Part shown: positions 1-9,791 of the stretch, piece by piece
How the letters are laid out: each line of letters begins with the position of its first letter
Numbering within the stretch: the first letter of the stretch is position 1
Assembly: GCA_937930635.1 (NCBI GenBank)
Contig: CALHCF010000015.1
Span: 62,001 to 126,000, forward strand
Reading direction: 5' to 3'
Source of the DNA: an uncultured Rhizobiaceae group bacterium
GTDB lineage: Bacteria > Pseudomonadota > Alphaproteobacteria > Rhizobiales > Rhizobiaceae
DNA: 64,000 nucleotides
The notes under the pieces: generated by a model
Seen by the model: only the letters and a program-made list of their open reading frames with translations
What the model was told of the DNA's origin: nothing
Databases searched by the model: none
Made by a program: the position numbers and the translations under genes

Positions 1-161
1 GAATTGTGGTTGCTCAACGGGCAGAAATTCTCTGTTACCAGCGTATGACCTTCATTTGACCCCAAATCCTCTGCACGTTAAATGCATAGGGTAAGGGCGG
101 TGCCTAATATGGGCCGCAGAAATTTGGACTGCCGTGGCGTCCGCAAGGGTAAATTCCATTC

Positions 162-671
162 ATGTTTGAACAAAAGTCCAGTTACTCACACGAAGAAGTG
201 CTGTCTTGTGGTCGAGGGGAGCTGTTTGGCCCCGGCAACGCACAGCTTCCGCTTCCACCCATGCTGATGTTCGACCGGGTGACAGATACGTCTGAAACCG
301 GCGGAGAATACGGCAAGGGCTATATTCGGGCAGATTTCAAGATACATAAGGATCTTTGGTTTTTCCCATGCCACTTCCAGGGCGACCCGGTGATGCCCGG
401 GTGTCTTGGCCTTGACGCAATGTGGCAGCTTACCGGTTTCTACCTTGGCTGGCTGGGTGAACCTGGAAAGGGGCGGGCGCTTTCTACCGGAGAGGTGAAG
501 TTTTCCGGCATGGTGGATCCCACCGTTGATCTGGTTGAATATGGCATAGACTTCAAGCGCGTCATGCGTGGTCGCTTAATTCTGGGTATTGCTGATGGCT
601 GGATGAAAGCCGATGGCGAAGTCATCTACACCGCAAAAGACCTGCGTGTCGGGCTATTCAAGGACTCCTGA
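162..671 (+). CDS. fabA: 3-hydroxydecanoyl-[ACP] dehydratase/isomerase FabA
   Basis: Cytosolic dehydratase/isomerase that makes the cis-3-decenoyl-ACP branch point of anaerobic unsaturated fatty acid synthesis. The 169-residue hot-dog protein has the usual FabA length. The active-site block [20 protein letters not shown] carries the catalytic histidine (residue 71) and the downstream aspartate of the DAMWQ segment. It is followed by fabB 111 bp later and then fabI on the same strand, the usual alphaproteobacterial fabA-fabB-fabI order. The ATG at 162 gives the expected N-terminus. The 161 bases before it hold no gene that I can see and presumably carry the promoter. Identification is secure. 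Confidence 0.97.
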   Translation: MFEQKSSYSHEEVLSCGRGELFGPGNAQLPLPPMLMFDRVTDTSETGGEYGKGYIRADFKIHKDLWFFPCHFQGDPVMPGCLGLDAMWQLTGFYLGWLGEPGKGRALSTGEVKFSGMVDPTVDLVEYGIDFKRVMRGRLILGIADGWMKADGEVIYTAKDLRVGLFKDS

Positions 672-782
672 TGCCGATTTCGGTTGAAAGCAGTGTACGC
701 TTCGACCATCTTGTCGCCAGATTCTAGCTTCTCATCTAATATGATCGCAGCTTTTTAGTCCCCAAACACAAAGGGCCTCTTT

Positions 783-2003
783 ATGAAACGGGTCGTGATT
801 ACCGGATTGGGGATCGTATCCTCGATAGGCAACAATTCGCAGGAAGTGTTGGCTTCACTGCGTGAAGCAAAATCCGGCATCAGCTTTTCGGAGGAATTTG
901 ACGAACACGGATTCCGGTGCCGTGTGCAGGGCGCACCTGATCTTGATCCCCAGGAGGTTCTGGATCGCCGCACCATGCGCTTCATGAGCAAGGGCACCGC
1001 CTGGAACTACATAGCTATGCAGCAGGCGATCAGCGATTCCGGGCTTGAATCTGGCGATGTGATCAACCCGCGCACGGGGATCATTATGGGTTCTGGCGGA
1101 CCATCAACCAAGACCATTGTGGAGGCTGCGCAAAAAACCATTGAGACCGGCTCACCCAAGCGGATTGGTCCAACAGCGGTCCCCAAAGCCATGAGTTCAA
1201 CATCCTCAGCGGTCCTGGCTACACAGTTCGAGATCAAAGGGGTCAACTATTCAATTTCATCGGCCTGCGCCACATCCAATCATTGTATCGGCAATGCTTA
1301 TGAGACCATTCAACTCGGCAAGCAGGATATAATTTTCGCTGGCGGTTCTGAGGATCTTGACTGGACCATGTCCAACCTGTTCGACGCGATGGGTGCCATG
1401 AGTTCAGATTTTAACGACACGCCATCAAGCGCCTCTCGTGCCTTCGATGTCAGCCGTGATGGGTTTGTTATAGCCGGTGGGGCCGGTGTGCTGGTGTTGG
1501 AAGAACTTGAACATGCCAAGGCTCGCGGTGCCAAAATATATGGTGAACTCGTGGGTTATGGCGCAACTTCCGATGGCTACGACATGGTTGCACCATCTGG
1601 CGAAGGGGCTGTGCGCTGCATCCAGATGGCGGTTGAGGGGGTCGGTGAGAAAATCGACTATATCAACCCCCATGCGACTTCCACTGGTATCGGAGATTCC
1701 AAGGAAATCAGTGCATTGAAAGAAATTTATGGGGCCGATAACTGCCCGCCAATTTCCGCCACCAAGTCTCTGACCGGTCACTCTCTTGGTGCCACGGGCG
1801 TTCAGGAGGCGATTTATTCTCTACTCATGATGAAAAACGGTTTTATCTGCGAGAGCGCTCACATCAATGAGCTTGACCCGGAATTTGCCGATATGCCGAT
1901 TGTGCTGGAGCGGCGCGACAATGTTGAGATCAACACAGTGCTTTCAAATTCCTTTGGATTTGGCGGTACCAACGCATCTCTTGTTTTTCAAAAATATCAA
2001 TAA
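783..2003 (+). CDS. fabB: 3-oxoacyl-[ACP] synthase I FabB
   Basis: Condensing enzyme (KAS I) that elongates the cis-3-decenoyl-ACP made by FabA. The 406-residue protein has the full Cys-His-His triad: Cys162 in [10 protein letters not shown], a histidine in NPHATSTG and a histidine in [11 protein letters not shown]. The glycine-rich C-terminus [14 protein letters not shown] is typical of the thiolase fold. It lies between fabA and fabI and is probably co-transcribed with them. The FabA/FabB pair means the organism uses the oxygen-independent unsaturated fatty acid route. Confidence 0.97.
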   Translation: MKRVVITGLGIVSSIGNNSQEVLASLREAKSGISFSEEFDEHGFRCRVQGAPDLDPQEVLDRRTMRFMSKGTAWNYIAMQQAISDSGLESGDVINPRTGIIMGSGGPSTKTIVEAAQKTIETGSPKRIGPTAVPKAMSSTSSAVLATQFEIKGVNYSISSACATSNHCIGNAYETIQLGKQDIIFAGGSEDLDWTMSNLFDAMGAMSSDFNDTPSSASRAFDVSRDGFVIAGGAGVLVLEELEHAKARGAKIYGELVGYGATSDGYDMVAPSGEGAVRCIQMAVEGVGEKIDYINPHATSTGIGDSKEISALKEIYGADNCPPISATKSLTGHSLGATGVQEAIYSLLMMKNGFICESAHINELDPEFADMPIVLERRDNVEINTVLSNSFGFGGTNASLVFQKYQ

Positions 2004-2091
2004 ATTTTATCGGGTCAGAGAGTTCGCGAAGAACCCTGTCCGACCTGGCCTTCCGGCCATTGTGACGAGTGAGTAAGAAAGAGATACGGTA

Positions 2092-2910
2092 ATGGTCGAC
2101 CTTCAATCTAACATTATGGCTGGTAAGCGAGGCCTCATCATGGGCGTTGCGAATGACCATTCCATTGCCTGGGGTATTGCACAAACTCTGGCTGCCCACG
2201 GTGCCGAGATTGCCTTTACGTATCAGGGAGACGGTTTTGGCCGCAGGCTCAAGCCGCTTGCCGACTCTATCGGTTCGACCCTGCTTATGCCCTGCGATGT
2301 GGAAGATTTGGAATCGGTCGATAATGTCTTCGCAACGTTGGAAAAGGAGTGGGGCAAGCTTGATTTCTTCGTTCATGCCATTGGTTTTTCCGACAAGCGT
2401 GAATTGAAGGGGGCCTATGCTGATACCACACGAGAGAATTTCTCCCGTACAATGGTCATCTCCTGCTTCTCTTTTACAGAAACCGCCAAGCGTGCTGCGG
2501 CATTGATGAAAGATGGCGGGTCGATGGTCACGCTCACCTATGGTGGAGCGACCCGCGTTATGCCCAACTACAACGTCATGGGTGTCGCCAAGGCAGCCCT
2601 GGAAGCAAGTGTGCGCTATCTGGCGACCGATTTTGGTCCGGCTGGTGTGCGGGTAAACGCAATTTCTGCAGGTCCGATGCGTACTCTGGCCGGGGCTGGC
2701 ATTTCCGATGCCCGCGCAATGTTCAATTATCAGAAACGCAACGCCCCGTTGCGTCGCACCGTGTCGCTGGAAGATGTCGGTGGTTCAGGGCTGTATCTGT
2801 TGTCTGATCTGTCAGCAGGCGTGACCGGCGAAGTCCATTTCGTGGATTCTGGTTATTCCACCATTTCCATGCCACGCCTTGAAGAGCTGAAGGCGACCGA
2901 CAAAGACTGA
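2092..2910 (+). CDS. fabI: Enoyl-[ACP] reductase (NADH) FabI
   Basis: NADH-dependent reductase for the last step of each fatty acid elongation cycle. The 272-residue SDR-fold protein has the FabI dinucleotide loop GVANDHSIAWGIA, the active-site block YGGATRVMPNYNVMGVAKAA with the Tyr-x6-Lys pair, and the GPMRTLAGAGI substrate loop. It is 88 bp downstream of fabB and completes the fab cluster. The adjacent retropepsin gene is convergent and ends 47 bp beyond this stop. Confidence 0.96.
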   Translation: MVDLQSNIMAGKRGLIMGVANDHSIAWGIAQTLAAHGAEIAFTYQGDGFGRRLKPLADSIGSTLLMPCDVEDLESVDNVFATLEKEWGKLDFFVHAIGFSDKRELKGAYADTTRENFSRTMVISCFSFTETAKRAAALMKDGGSMVTLTYGGATRVMPNYNVMGVAKAALEASVRYLATDFGPAGVRVNAISAGPMRTLAGAGISDARAMFNYQKRNAPLRRTVSLEDVGGSGLYLLSDLSAGVTGEVHFVDSGYSTISMPRLEELKATDKD

Positions 2911-2957
2911 GGTATGTGGCTTTATTGGCAACCGAAACCTGATCACCGGATTCAGAT

Positions 2958-3455
2958 TTACTGAACCAGCTTCAGTTTTTTCCCCTGAAACTCGAACCGT
3001 TCAAGTCGGTTTAGAAAATTCATGCCGAGCAGCGTTGTTTCGAGTGCTTGGTCGCTTAACACGGCAGCGGTGACACGTCGCACCACGATCCCGTCAATGC
3101 GGATTTCATCAATGACACCTTTGGCATATTTAGCAATGCCGTTGGCGGTTCTGATATTGTGACGGAAGTCCTTGGCCCGTACTCGAAGGCCGATGCGGCG
3201 GGCTGTTGACCAGTTTATGGCCACGTAAGAAGCGCCTGTATCGACAAGCGTGTTGATACTTTTGCCGTTAAAATCAGCATTGAAGCTGTAGTGACCGGAT
3301 CTGTCCTGCCAGGATTCGGCTGTCCCGCTCAATTTCCCTTGCTGGGCAACAGACAAGTGTTGTTGATCGCTGCCTTCACGGGATGAGCCGAGAAATTCCG
3401 GCACCAGAACGGCAAGCACACAGCAGGCAACTGCGATGGTGACAATTGATTTCAA
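2958..3455 (-). CDS. Membrane-anchored retropepsin-like aspartic protease
   Basis: Small single-domain aspartic protease of the clan AA family found in many Alphaproteobacteria, expected to face the periplasm. The active-site motif DTGASYVAIN is clear, and the C-terminal block LLGMNFLNRLERFEF matches the conserved second half of these proteins. A hydrophobic N-terminal segment (IVTIAVACCVLAVLV) should be the membrane anchor or signal. No ATG is available: a TTG at 3455 has GGAG about nine bases upstream and starts just before the anchor, so I chose it. Another TTG at 3563 would overlap the upstream SDR stop codon. As in retropepsins, one domain implies a dimeric enzyme. The substrate is unknown. 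Confidence 0.8.
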   Translation of the reverse strand: MKSIVTIAVACCVLAVLVPEFLGSSREGSDQQHLSVAQQGKLSGTAESWQDRSGHYSFNADFNGKSINTLVDTGASYVAINWSTARRIGLRVRAKDFRHNIRTANGIAKYAKGVIDEIRIDGIVVRRVTAAVLSDQALETTLLGMNFLNRLERFEFQGKKLKLVQ

Positions 3456-3553
3456 CGTGCGGCTCCAGGGGCGTTGGAACTTCAAGATTGCAGCAAAATC
3501 AGTAACTGAATCGCTAAGAGCGTACGAAAGCCGACAGGAGGGTGAACAGTTCC

Positions 3554-4318
3554 TTAAACCCAACCACCATCGATGATATAGCTTTGATTGGTACAGGCCG
3601 CAGCTTCATCAGAAGCGAAAAAGAGAACAGGTCTGGCGATGTCTTCCGGCACCAAAAAACGCTTCAGACACTGGTTCTTGAAAATATCGGCTTCGCCTTG
3701 CGGTGTCAGCCAGAGGTTTTTCTGGCGCTCAGTCATGATCCATCCCGGTGCGATTGAATTGACCCGAATGTTAAACGGACCCAGATCAGCCGCCAATGAA
3801 CGGGTCAGCCCCAGGACTGCAGATTTTGAGGCGGTGTAACCCGCCATGCCGCCCAAACCCAACATCCAGGATGTAGATCCCATATTGATAATCGAGCCAC
3901 CACCGAGCGATTTCATATCGTCGGCCACGGCCTGAGCAGCGAAAAAATGATGTTTGAGATTCACGGCAATGCGTTCGTCCCAGTATTGCGGGGTCACTTC
4001 TTCCAGCTTGTGACGCTGGTCATGTGCTGCATTGTTCACCAGCACACCGACCGGCCCCAATTCGCGGCTGATTTCAGCAATCGCGGCTTGCAGAACGGAA
4101 GTATCGGTGACATCGCAATGGACATAGCGAGCCGCATGTCCGGCGGCGGCAAGGCTGGTTTCGAGCGCAGTTCCGGCTTCATCTGCAATATCCAGAATAC
4201 CCACCTTTGCATCCTGTTGTGCGAAGTGGGTGGTGATGGATTCACCAATCCCGCTTGCGCCACCGGTTACGATAACAACTTTGCCGGCCAGACTTGGGTA
4301 GCGCGCAATTTCGCTCAA
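3554..4318 (-). CDS. SDR family NAD(P)-dependent oxidoreductase
   Basis: Classical short-chain dehydrogenase of 254 residues. Visible features are the cofactor loop TGGASGIGESI near residue 18, NNAAHDQ, a catalytic serine in MGSTSW, the Tyr-x3-Lys pair in YTASKSAVLGL, and the usual C-terminal IDGGWV. Such enzymes oxidise or reduce a sugar, steroid or acyl alcohol, and the sequence does not reveal the substrate. It sits between the retropepsin gene and upp on the same strand, 11 bp after the upp stop region, so it may be co-transcribed with nucleoside salvage genes without sharing their function. Confidence 0.85.
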   Translation of the reverse strand: MSEIARYPSLAGKVVIVTGGASGIGESITTHFAQQDAKVGILDIADEAGTALETSLAAAGHAARYVHCDVTDTSVLQAAIAEISRELGPVGVLVNNAAHDQRHKLEEVTPQYWDERIAVNLKHHFFAAQAVADDMKSLGGGSIINMGSTSWMLGLGGMAGYTASKSAVLGLTRSLAADLGPFNIRVNSIAPGWIMTERQKNLWLTPQGEADIFKNQCLKRFLVPEDIARPVLFFASDEAAACTNQSYIIDGGWV

Positions 4319-4329
4319 AACATGCTTCC

Positions 4330-4959
4330 CTATTTTGTGCCGTACATGCGGTCACCGGCATCGCCCAATCCGGGCACGATGTAGCCTTTTTCATTGAGGT
4401 GGCTGTCGATTGCGGCGGTGTAAATGGGGACGTCCGGCAGCCGTTTCCTAAAGTTTTCAATGCCTTCCGGTGCGGCCAGAAGACAGAGAAAGCGAATATC
4501 TTTTGCGCCGCTTTGCTTTAGTTTTTCGATTGCTGCTGTTGCGGAGTTGGCCGTTGCGAGCATCGGATCAACTGCAATGACCAGCCGGTCGCTGAGGTCG
4601 CCAGGCGCTTTGTAATAATATTCAATGGCTTCCAGCGTTTCATGGTCACGATACAGCCCCACATGGGCCACACGTGCTGATGGCACAAGATCCAGCATCC
4701 CCTCCAGCAAACCGTTGCCTGCCCGCAAAATCGAGGCAAAGACCAGTTTTTTCCCCTTGAGCACTGGAGCCTGCATTTCCTCCATAGGCGTTTCAATAGA
4801 GACTGCTGTCAGTTCAAGATCGCGCGTCACCTCATAGCAAAGCAGGAGAGATATCTCACGCAGCAGACGTCGAAAACTTGCTGTCGACGTGTTCTTGTCG
4901 CGCATGATGCTGAGCTTGTGTTGAACAAGCGGATGTTGGACCACGGTGACATTGTCCAT
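4330..4959 (-). CDS. upp: Uracil phosphoribosyltransferase
   Basis: Salvage enzyme converting uracil and PRPP to UMP. The 209-residue protein ends in the family signature [12 protein letters not shown] and contains the uracil-binding [14 protein letters not shown]. In the PRPP loop it reads [10 protein letters not shown] where most family members have a Gly-Gly or Gly-Asn pair after LAT, a conservative but noticeable change. The gene follows adenosine deaminase and phosphopentomutase on the same strand, making a nucleoside and base salvage group. Confidence 0.95.
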   Translation of the reverse strand: MDNVTVVQHPLVQHKLSIMRDKNTSTASFRRLLREISLLLCYEVTRDLELTAVSIETPMEEMQAPVLKGKKLVFASILRAGNGLLEGMLDLVPSARVAHVGLYRDHETLEAIEYYYKAPGDLSDRLVIAVDPMLATANSATAAIEKLKQSGAKDIRFLCLLAAPEGIENFRKRLPDVPIYTAAIDSHLNEKGYIVPGLGDAGDRMYGTK

Positions 4960-5044
4960 GATCGGCTCCTGAAAACTACGGGGTTTGGGATCACCCTAAA
5001 GCCAACGCCCCATCAGGCAAGACCTTGTCAGCATCCAGGCGAAA

Positions 5045-6013
5045 TTAGGCGGCGTTATCCAGTCGTTTCAACAGGCTTTCGCGTGTTGGCTCATCAACAA
5101 AGGCCGCTTCAATTGCGGTACGGGTGAAATCATTGATTGTTGCATCATCAAATCCGAACTCCTTTTTCGCAATCTCATATTCCCGCTCGATGGATGTGTG
5201 GAAATAGGGTGGATCGTCGGAGTTGATCGTTACGCGAACTCCTTCGGCAAACAGCTTGGGTAAGGGGTGACTTGCGAAATCAGAATAGACCTGGAGAGAG
5301 ATGTTGGAGCCAGGGCATATCTCAAGAACGATGTTGTCATGGGCGAGCCGTTTGACGAGTTCGGGATCTTCAATTGAACGCACACCATGACCAATCCGGG
5401 TGACCCCCAGATGGTCCAGTGCCCCGATTACGCTTTCAGGTCCGCCAAACTCGCCAGCGTGGGCCGTCAATCCCAGCCCGGCATCCGAGGCGGTTGCAAA
5501 TGCCGAGGAGAAGTCAGCAATATCAAATGACCGTTCATCACCACCCATGCCAAACCCGGTGACCATCGGGTGCGGATTGGCAGCCACCTGCTCGGCAACG
5601 GCATCAGCTGCTTCGGGCCCCAGATGGCGCACACAGGTCATGATGATGCGCCCTTCAATGCCGCTTTCCCGGCGCGCATCCTCGATACCTGCAGACATTG
5701 CTTCAACAAGATCGACGTATCCGATACCCATCACAGCAGCATGGTCGGAAGAACCAAAAATCTCACCATATATGGTGTCCTGCGCGGCCAGTCGGGAGAA
5801 ATAGTCATAAGTTAAAAGGCGATAATCCTCCGGTTCGCGAAGCACCGAAGATGCCTTGTCATAGGTGTTGAGAAAGTTGGTGAAGTTTGACCAGACATAT
5901 CGCCCATCCTGGATGATATCGCTCATATCAACCTGATACTTCTTTGCCAGACGCTGGATCAGCGCCGGATCTGCGGCACCTTCGATGTGACAGTGAATTT
6001 CAGCCTTCAACAT
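5045..6013 (-). CDS. add: Adenosine deaminase
   Basis: Zinc hydrolase deaminating adenosine (or deoxyadenosine) to inosine. Visible metal and catalytic motifs are HCHIEG near the N-terminus, TAHAGEFGGPESV, RIGHGVRSI and NSDDPPYF, in family order. I start at the ATG at 6013 (MLKAEIHCHIEG); a GTG at 6022 would add three residues and cannot be excluded. The start lies about 35 bp after the deoB stop, so the two are very likely one transcript. Together with DeoB this lets the cell use exogenous purine nucleosides. Confidence 0.94.
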   Translation of the reverse strand: MLKAEIHCHIEGAADPALIQRLAKKYQVDMSDIIQDGRYVWSNFTNFLNTYDKASSVLREPEDYRLLTYDYFSRLAAQDTIYGEIFGSSDHAAVMGIGYVDLVEAMSAGIEDARRESGIEGRIIMTCVRHLGPEAADAVAEQVAANPHPMVTGFGMGGDERSFDIADFSSAFATASDAGLGLTAHAGEFGGPESVIGALDHLGVTRIGHGVRSIEDPELVKRLAHDNIVLEICPGSNISLQVYSDFASHPLPKLFAEGVRVTINSDDPPYFHTSIEREYEIAKKEFGFDDATINDFTRTAIEAAFVDEPTRESLLKRLDNAA

Positions 6014-6046
6014 TGTATGCACCCATTTGCCGGGGTTTCGTCCAAT

Positions 6047-7267
6047 TCATAACATGCTTTTGCCTGGCAGGGCGCCTGGCAATCCAAGATGGTGTGCGAT
6101 AGTCGCTCCCACATCGCTGAACGTGTCGCGTTTGCCCAAATTACCAGTGGCGATATCTGGACCCGACAAGAGGACCGGAACCTGCTCGCGTGTATGGTCC
6201 GTTCCGCTCCAGGTAGGATCATTGCCGTGATCGGCGGTGAGGATCAGCAGGTCACCTTTGCGCAGTTTTGCCGTCATTTCAGGTAGGCGCTGGTCAAAAT
6301 GCTCAAGACAGGCGGCATAGCCGCAAACATCGCGGCGATGACCATAAAGTTGGTCAAAATCAAGGAAGTTGGTGAAGACGAAATCACCTTCGGCGGCATC
6401 GTCCATGGCCTGAAGAGTAGCATCAATCATGGCATCATTGCCGTTTGCCTTACGAATATCAGTGACGCCGCGATGGGAGAAAATGTCGGCAATCTTTCCA
6501 ATCGCAAACACTGACCGCTCATCATCCTCCGCCAGATCAAGCAGCGTGGGGGAGGGCGGTGGCACTGAATAGTCACGCCGGTTGCCGGTTCGTTCGAATG
6601 TCTGTGCCGTCTTGCCCAAAAAAGGGCGTGCAATGACGCGACCAATATTAAGAGGGTCGGCCAGCTTGCGGGTCAGTGCGCACAGGTCATAGAGGCGTTG
6701 CAAGCCGAAGAATTCCTCATGGGCGGCAATTTGCAAAACTGAATCGGCTGAGGTGTAAACAATCGGTTTGCTGGATGTGATGTGCTCAATACCCAGTTCT
6801 TCGATCACGCCCGTTCCAGACGCATGTTTGTTGCCAAGTATTCCGGGCAACTCCGCCCCCTCAATCATTGCGGTGGTCAGACTTTCCGGCAAGGCAGGCA
6901 CGGTATCGGGGAAGTATCCCCAGTCCTCTGAGACGGGAACACCCGCGAGTTCCCAATGGCCTGTGATGGTGTCTTTCCCCTTCGAAACCTCGCGGGCACT
7001 CGCCCAGCCGGCGGTGGCAGGACCGTCAAATGTAAAACCATCAGGACGCTTGCCAGTGGCGAGTTCAGCAGCATAGCCAAGGCCCATGGCTTCCATATTG
7101 GGCAGGCTCAATGGGCCTGATCGAAGTCCTGCTTTATTGCCGTCGCCGCGCGCGCAGGCTTCGGCAATGTGACCGACAGTATCGGCCCCCTTATCACCAA
7201 AGGCGCCTGCATCAGGTGCGCCACCAATGCCAACGGAATCCAGAACAAACAGAAAAGCACGCGCCAT
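6047..7267 (-). CDS. deoB: Phosphopentomutase
   Basis: Manganese enzyme of the alkaline phosphatase superfamily interconverting ribose (deoxyribose) 1- and 5-phosphates. The N-terminus [15 protein letters not shown] is the family signature containing the metal-binding aspartate. Further motifs are [10 protein letters not shown] with the phosphorylated threonine region, [14 protein letters not shown], and [19 protein letters not shown]. The reading frame stays open 60 codons upstream, but the ATG at 7267 has GAGG at a good distance and begins the conserved domain. The length is 406 residues. It is followed closely by add and upp. Confidence 0.95.
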   Translation of the reverse strand: MARAFLFVLDSVGIGGAPDAGAFGDKGADTVGHIAEACARGDGNKAGLRSGPLSLPNMEAMGLGYAAELATGKRPDGFTFDGPATAGWASAREVSKGKDTITGHWELAGVPVSEDWGYFPDTVPALPESLTTAMIEGAELPGILGNKHASGTGVIEELGIEHITSSKPIVYTSADSVLQIAAHEEFFGLQRLYDLCALTRKLADPLNIGRVIARPFLGKTAQTFERTGNRRDYSVPPPSPTLLDLAEDDERSVFAIGKIADIFSHRGVTDIRKANGNDAMIDATLQAMDDAAEGDFVFTNFLDFDQLYGHRRDVCGYAACLEHFDQRLPEMTAKLRKGDLLILTADHGNDPTWSGTDHTREQVPVLLSGPDIATGNLGKRDTFSDVGATIAHHLGLPGALPGKSML

Positions 7268-7325
7268 CAATATTCCCTCGCTGTGATCCTCGACTTTGCC
7301 GCACAGCTCAGTTCCGGTCAAAGGT

Positions 7326-8081
7326 TCAATAGCCCACCGATACCAGATAAAGACCGTGAGCGGGTGCAACCGGCGCGCAGGCCGTCCGGTCACGGGCTTC
7401 CAGTGCCGCTGACATGTCATCGGCACTCCATTTGCCTTCTCCAGCATATTTCAATGCACCTGCAAAGGAACGGACCTGATTGTGGAGATAGGAGCGGGCG
7501 CTCGTCGATATCTCGATCGTGGATGTTCCATGGATTTCCCGCACACTGACGTTCAACGTGTCCAGCGTTTTGACCGGAGATTTCGCCTGACATTCTGTTG
7601 AGCGAAACGTCGTAAAATCATGCTCGCCAATAAGCCTCGAAGCGGCCTCATTCATGGCGTCGACATCCAGAGGCAGTTTGACGTTCCAGGCTCGTCCGCG
7701 CTCCACGGTCAGCGGTGCACGGCGCGAAATAATGCGATAGACATAGTGACGCTGGATGGCGGAAAACCGGGCGTGAAACTCATTGTCGCATGCCTGGCAA
7801 TCCAGAATGGCCACAGGTGCGCCGTCCTGCCGCAAATGAGCATTCAGTGCTTCCATCAACCGGAAAGGCTTCCACGGGCGGGTCAGATCAGCATGGGCGA
7901 TCTGTCCAAGTGCATGGACCCCGGCATCGGTACGCCCGGCCCCCTGAACAATAGGGGAGGGTTCATCCAGCTTTGCCAGAGCCGTTTCAATGGCCCCCTG
8001 AACCGATGGCTGATCCTCCTGCCGCTGCCAGCCGGAAAACGGTGCCCCGTCATACTCAATCAAAAACCGGTAACGCTGCAT
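7326..8081 (-). CDS. truA: tRNA pseudouridine(38-40) synthase TruA
   Basis: Modifies uridines 38-40 in the anticodon stem-loop of tRNAs. The 251-residue protein has the typical start [19 protein letters not shown], the catalytic aspartate in [14 protein letters not shown], and the C-terminal FLHNQ-like block [14 protein letters not shown] chose the ATG at 8081; a TTG two codons upstream is possible. It is the last gene of the def-fmt-truA run, a conserved arrangement in Rhizobiales. Confidence 0.95.
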   Translation of the reverse strand: MQRYRFLIEYDGAPFSGWQRQEDQPSVQGAIETALAKLDEPSPIVQGAGRTDAGVHALGQIAHADLTRPWKPFRLMEALNAHLRQDGAPVAILDCQACDNEFHARFSAIQRHYVYRIISRRAPLTVERGRAWNVKLPLDVDAMNEAASRLIGEHDFTTFRSTECQAKSPVKTLDTLNVSVREIHGTSTIEISTSARSYLHNQVRSFAGALKYAGEGKWSADDMSAALEARDRTACAPVAPAHGLYLVSVGY

Positions 8082-8136
8082 CGTCAATCAGCCGAAACTG
8101 CGAAGGTGATTTGCTGCACTGCTACGGCTATATCCC

Positions 8137-9072
8137 TCATGGCAGAACAGTGCCGGAGATGATGGTATTGCCGCGAAGAAAGTCTTTGGTCTCCATCGCC
8201 TTTGACCCTGCTTTTTGCAGATTGACCAGCTGCACTGCGCCTGTCCCGCAGGCAACAGTAAGGTTTTCGTCCAAAACTGTGCCGGGTTTGCCGGTGCCTT
8301 CTGTGATCGCGCTTTGCAGGATTTTTACACGCAAAGCCTTGCTTCCCAGTTCCATCTCACACCAGGCTCCGGGGAAGGGAGATAATCCCATGATGGTGCG
8401 ATGCACCTGTTCAGCAGGCTGAGACCAGTCTATCCGCGCCTCGTCCTTTGATATCTTGCGGGCATATTCAACCCCGTCTTCGCTTTGAGGTGTAAGCGTC
8501 AAAGCGCCTGCTTCCAGCGCTGCCATGGCTTCAACCATGAGGTCCGCTGTCGTCTGTGCCAGCACGTCATGCAACATTCCGGCAGTCATATCCGGCTGGA
8601 TGGTTGTTTTCCTCATCATCGCCACCGGCCCGGTATCGAGCCCGGCTTCCATCTTCATCACCATGGTACCGGTTTCACCATCCCCGGCCATGATGGCCCG
8701 TTGAAGGGGGGCAGCTCCACGCCAGCGCGGCAGCAATGAGGCATGCCCGTTGAAACAGCCTTGCCGGGGAGCATCGAGTATGGCCTGTGGCAAAAGCAGC
8801 CCATAGGCAACAACAACAGCGACATTGGCCTTGTGGGCCTCAAAAACCTTCTGTTCGGCCTCACCTTTCAGACTGGTGGGGCTGAATACCGGGATCGCAA
8901 GGCTCTCTGCGGTCCTTTGGACCTGGGACGGTACCAGATCGAGCCCGCGTCTTCCCGCCGGTCGCGGCGGCTGTGTGTAACAGGCGACAACCTCATGGCC
9001 GGCGGCAGCGAGAGCTTTCAGTGTAGGGACGGAAAAGTCCGGTGTTCCCATGAAGATGATACGAAGGGTCAT
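8137..9072 (-). CDS. fmt: Methionyl-tRNA formyltransferase
   Basis: Formylates initiator Met-tRNA using 10-formyltetrahydrofolate. The 311-residue protein shows [15 protein letters not shown] at the N-terminus and the catalytic region [18 protein letters not shown] with the Asn and His residues of the active site. The C-terminal OB-like domain follows. It starts 18 bp after the def stop, so def and fmt are probably translated from one mRNA, which fits their sequential roles in formyl-methionine addition and removal. Confidence 0.96.
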   Translation of the reverse strand: MTLRIIFMGTPDFSVPTLKALAAAGHEVVACYTQPPRPAGRRGLDLVPSQVQRTAESLAIPVFSPTSLKGEAEQKVFEAHKANVAVVVAYGLLLPQAILDAPRQGCFNGHASLLPRWRGAAPLQRAIMAGDGETGTMVMKMEAGLDTGPVAMMRKTTIQPDMTAGMLHDVLAQTTADLMVEAMAALEAGALTLTPQSEDGVEYARKISKDEARIDWSQPAEQVHRTIMGLSPFPGAWCEMELGSKALRVKILQSAITEGTGKPGTVLDENLTVACGTGAVQLVNLQKAGSKAMETKDFLRGNTIISGTVLP

Positions 9073-9090
9073 GGGGTCAGTTTACCACCA

Positions 9091-9672
9091 TCATCCCACA
9101 AACACGGTGCCGTTCTGTTTCGCGATTTTTGTAAACTTTCGGATCACCATGTCACGTTTCAGCTTGGAGATATGATCGACAAAAAGCACACCATTGAGGT
9201 GGTCATATTCATGCTGGATACAGGTTGATAACAGGCCGTCGCTTTTCAGGGTCTGTTCTTTACCTTCACGGTCCAGATACCTGATCGTGCATCCTGCGGG
9301 GCGCTCGACATCAGCGTAATAGTCGGGGATGGAAAGGCAGCCTTCTTCATAGACATTGGGCAGGTCGGTGTAGGCAACAATCTGCGGATTAATGAAGACA
9401 ATCGGTTCGCCGTTTGAAGCATCGCGTTTTTTGCGAATTGGCTCCTCACTGTCCGCTGTTTCTTCTTCCTGTTCCCTCTCAGCACAATCAACAGTAAAAA
9501 CCCGGATTGGCTCTCCAACCTGAACGGCGGCCAGGCCGATGCCGGGTGCCTCGTACATCGTCTCCAGCATGTTATCGATAAAGCTCTGCAAGGCGTCATC
9601 GATCCGCTCCACGGGCTTGGATTCCGCGCGCAGAATGGGGTCAGGAATGTTGACTATAGGAAGGATCGCCAT
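9091..9672 (-). CDS. def: Peptide deformylase
   Basis: Metal-dependent removal of the formyl group from nascent proteins. The three family motifs are present: [18 protein letters not shown] and [14 protein letters not shown] (the HExxH-type metal site). The ATG at 9672 gives the usual N-terminus [14 protein letters not shown]; an upstream ATG at 9714 is in frame but precedes no conserved sequence. A charged insertion of about 20 residues rich in Glu, Lys and Arg lies between motifs 1 and 2 and is longer than in E. coli. The gene is divergent from rmuC. Confidence 0.95.
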   Translation of the reverse strand: MAILPIVNIPDPILRAESKPVERIDDALQSFIDNMLETMYEAPGIGLAAVQVGEPIRVFTVDCAEREQEEETADSEEPIRKKRDASNGEPIVFINPQIVAYTDLPNVYEEGCLSIPDYYADVERPAGCTIRYLDREGKEQTLKSDGLLSTCIQHEYDHLNGVLFVDHISKLKRDMVIRKFTKIAKQNGTVFVG

Positions 9673-9791
9673 GGCGGTGGAGATAAGGTCTGCTGAGACT
9701 TCGGTCAACTCCATCCATAGGAAACATTGAAAAGGAGTGGCCTGCGCTGTTCATGTTTTGATCTGATGCACGAATCGGCTAGGTTGCGCAG

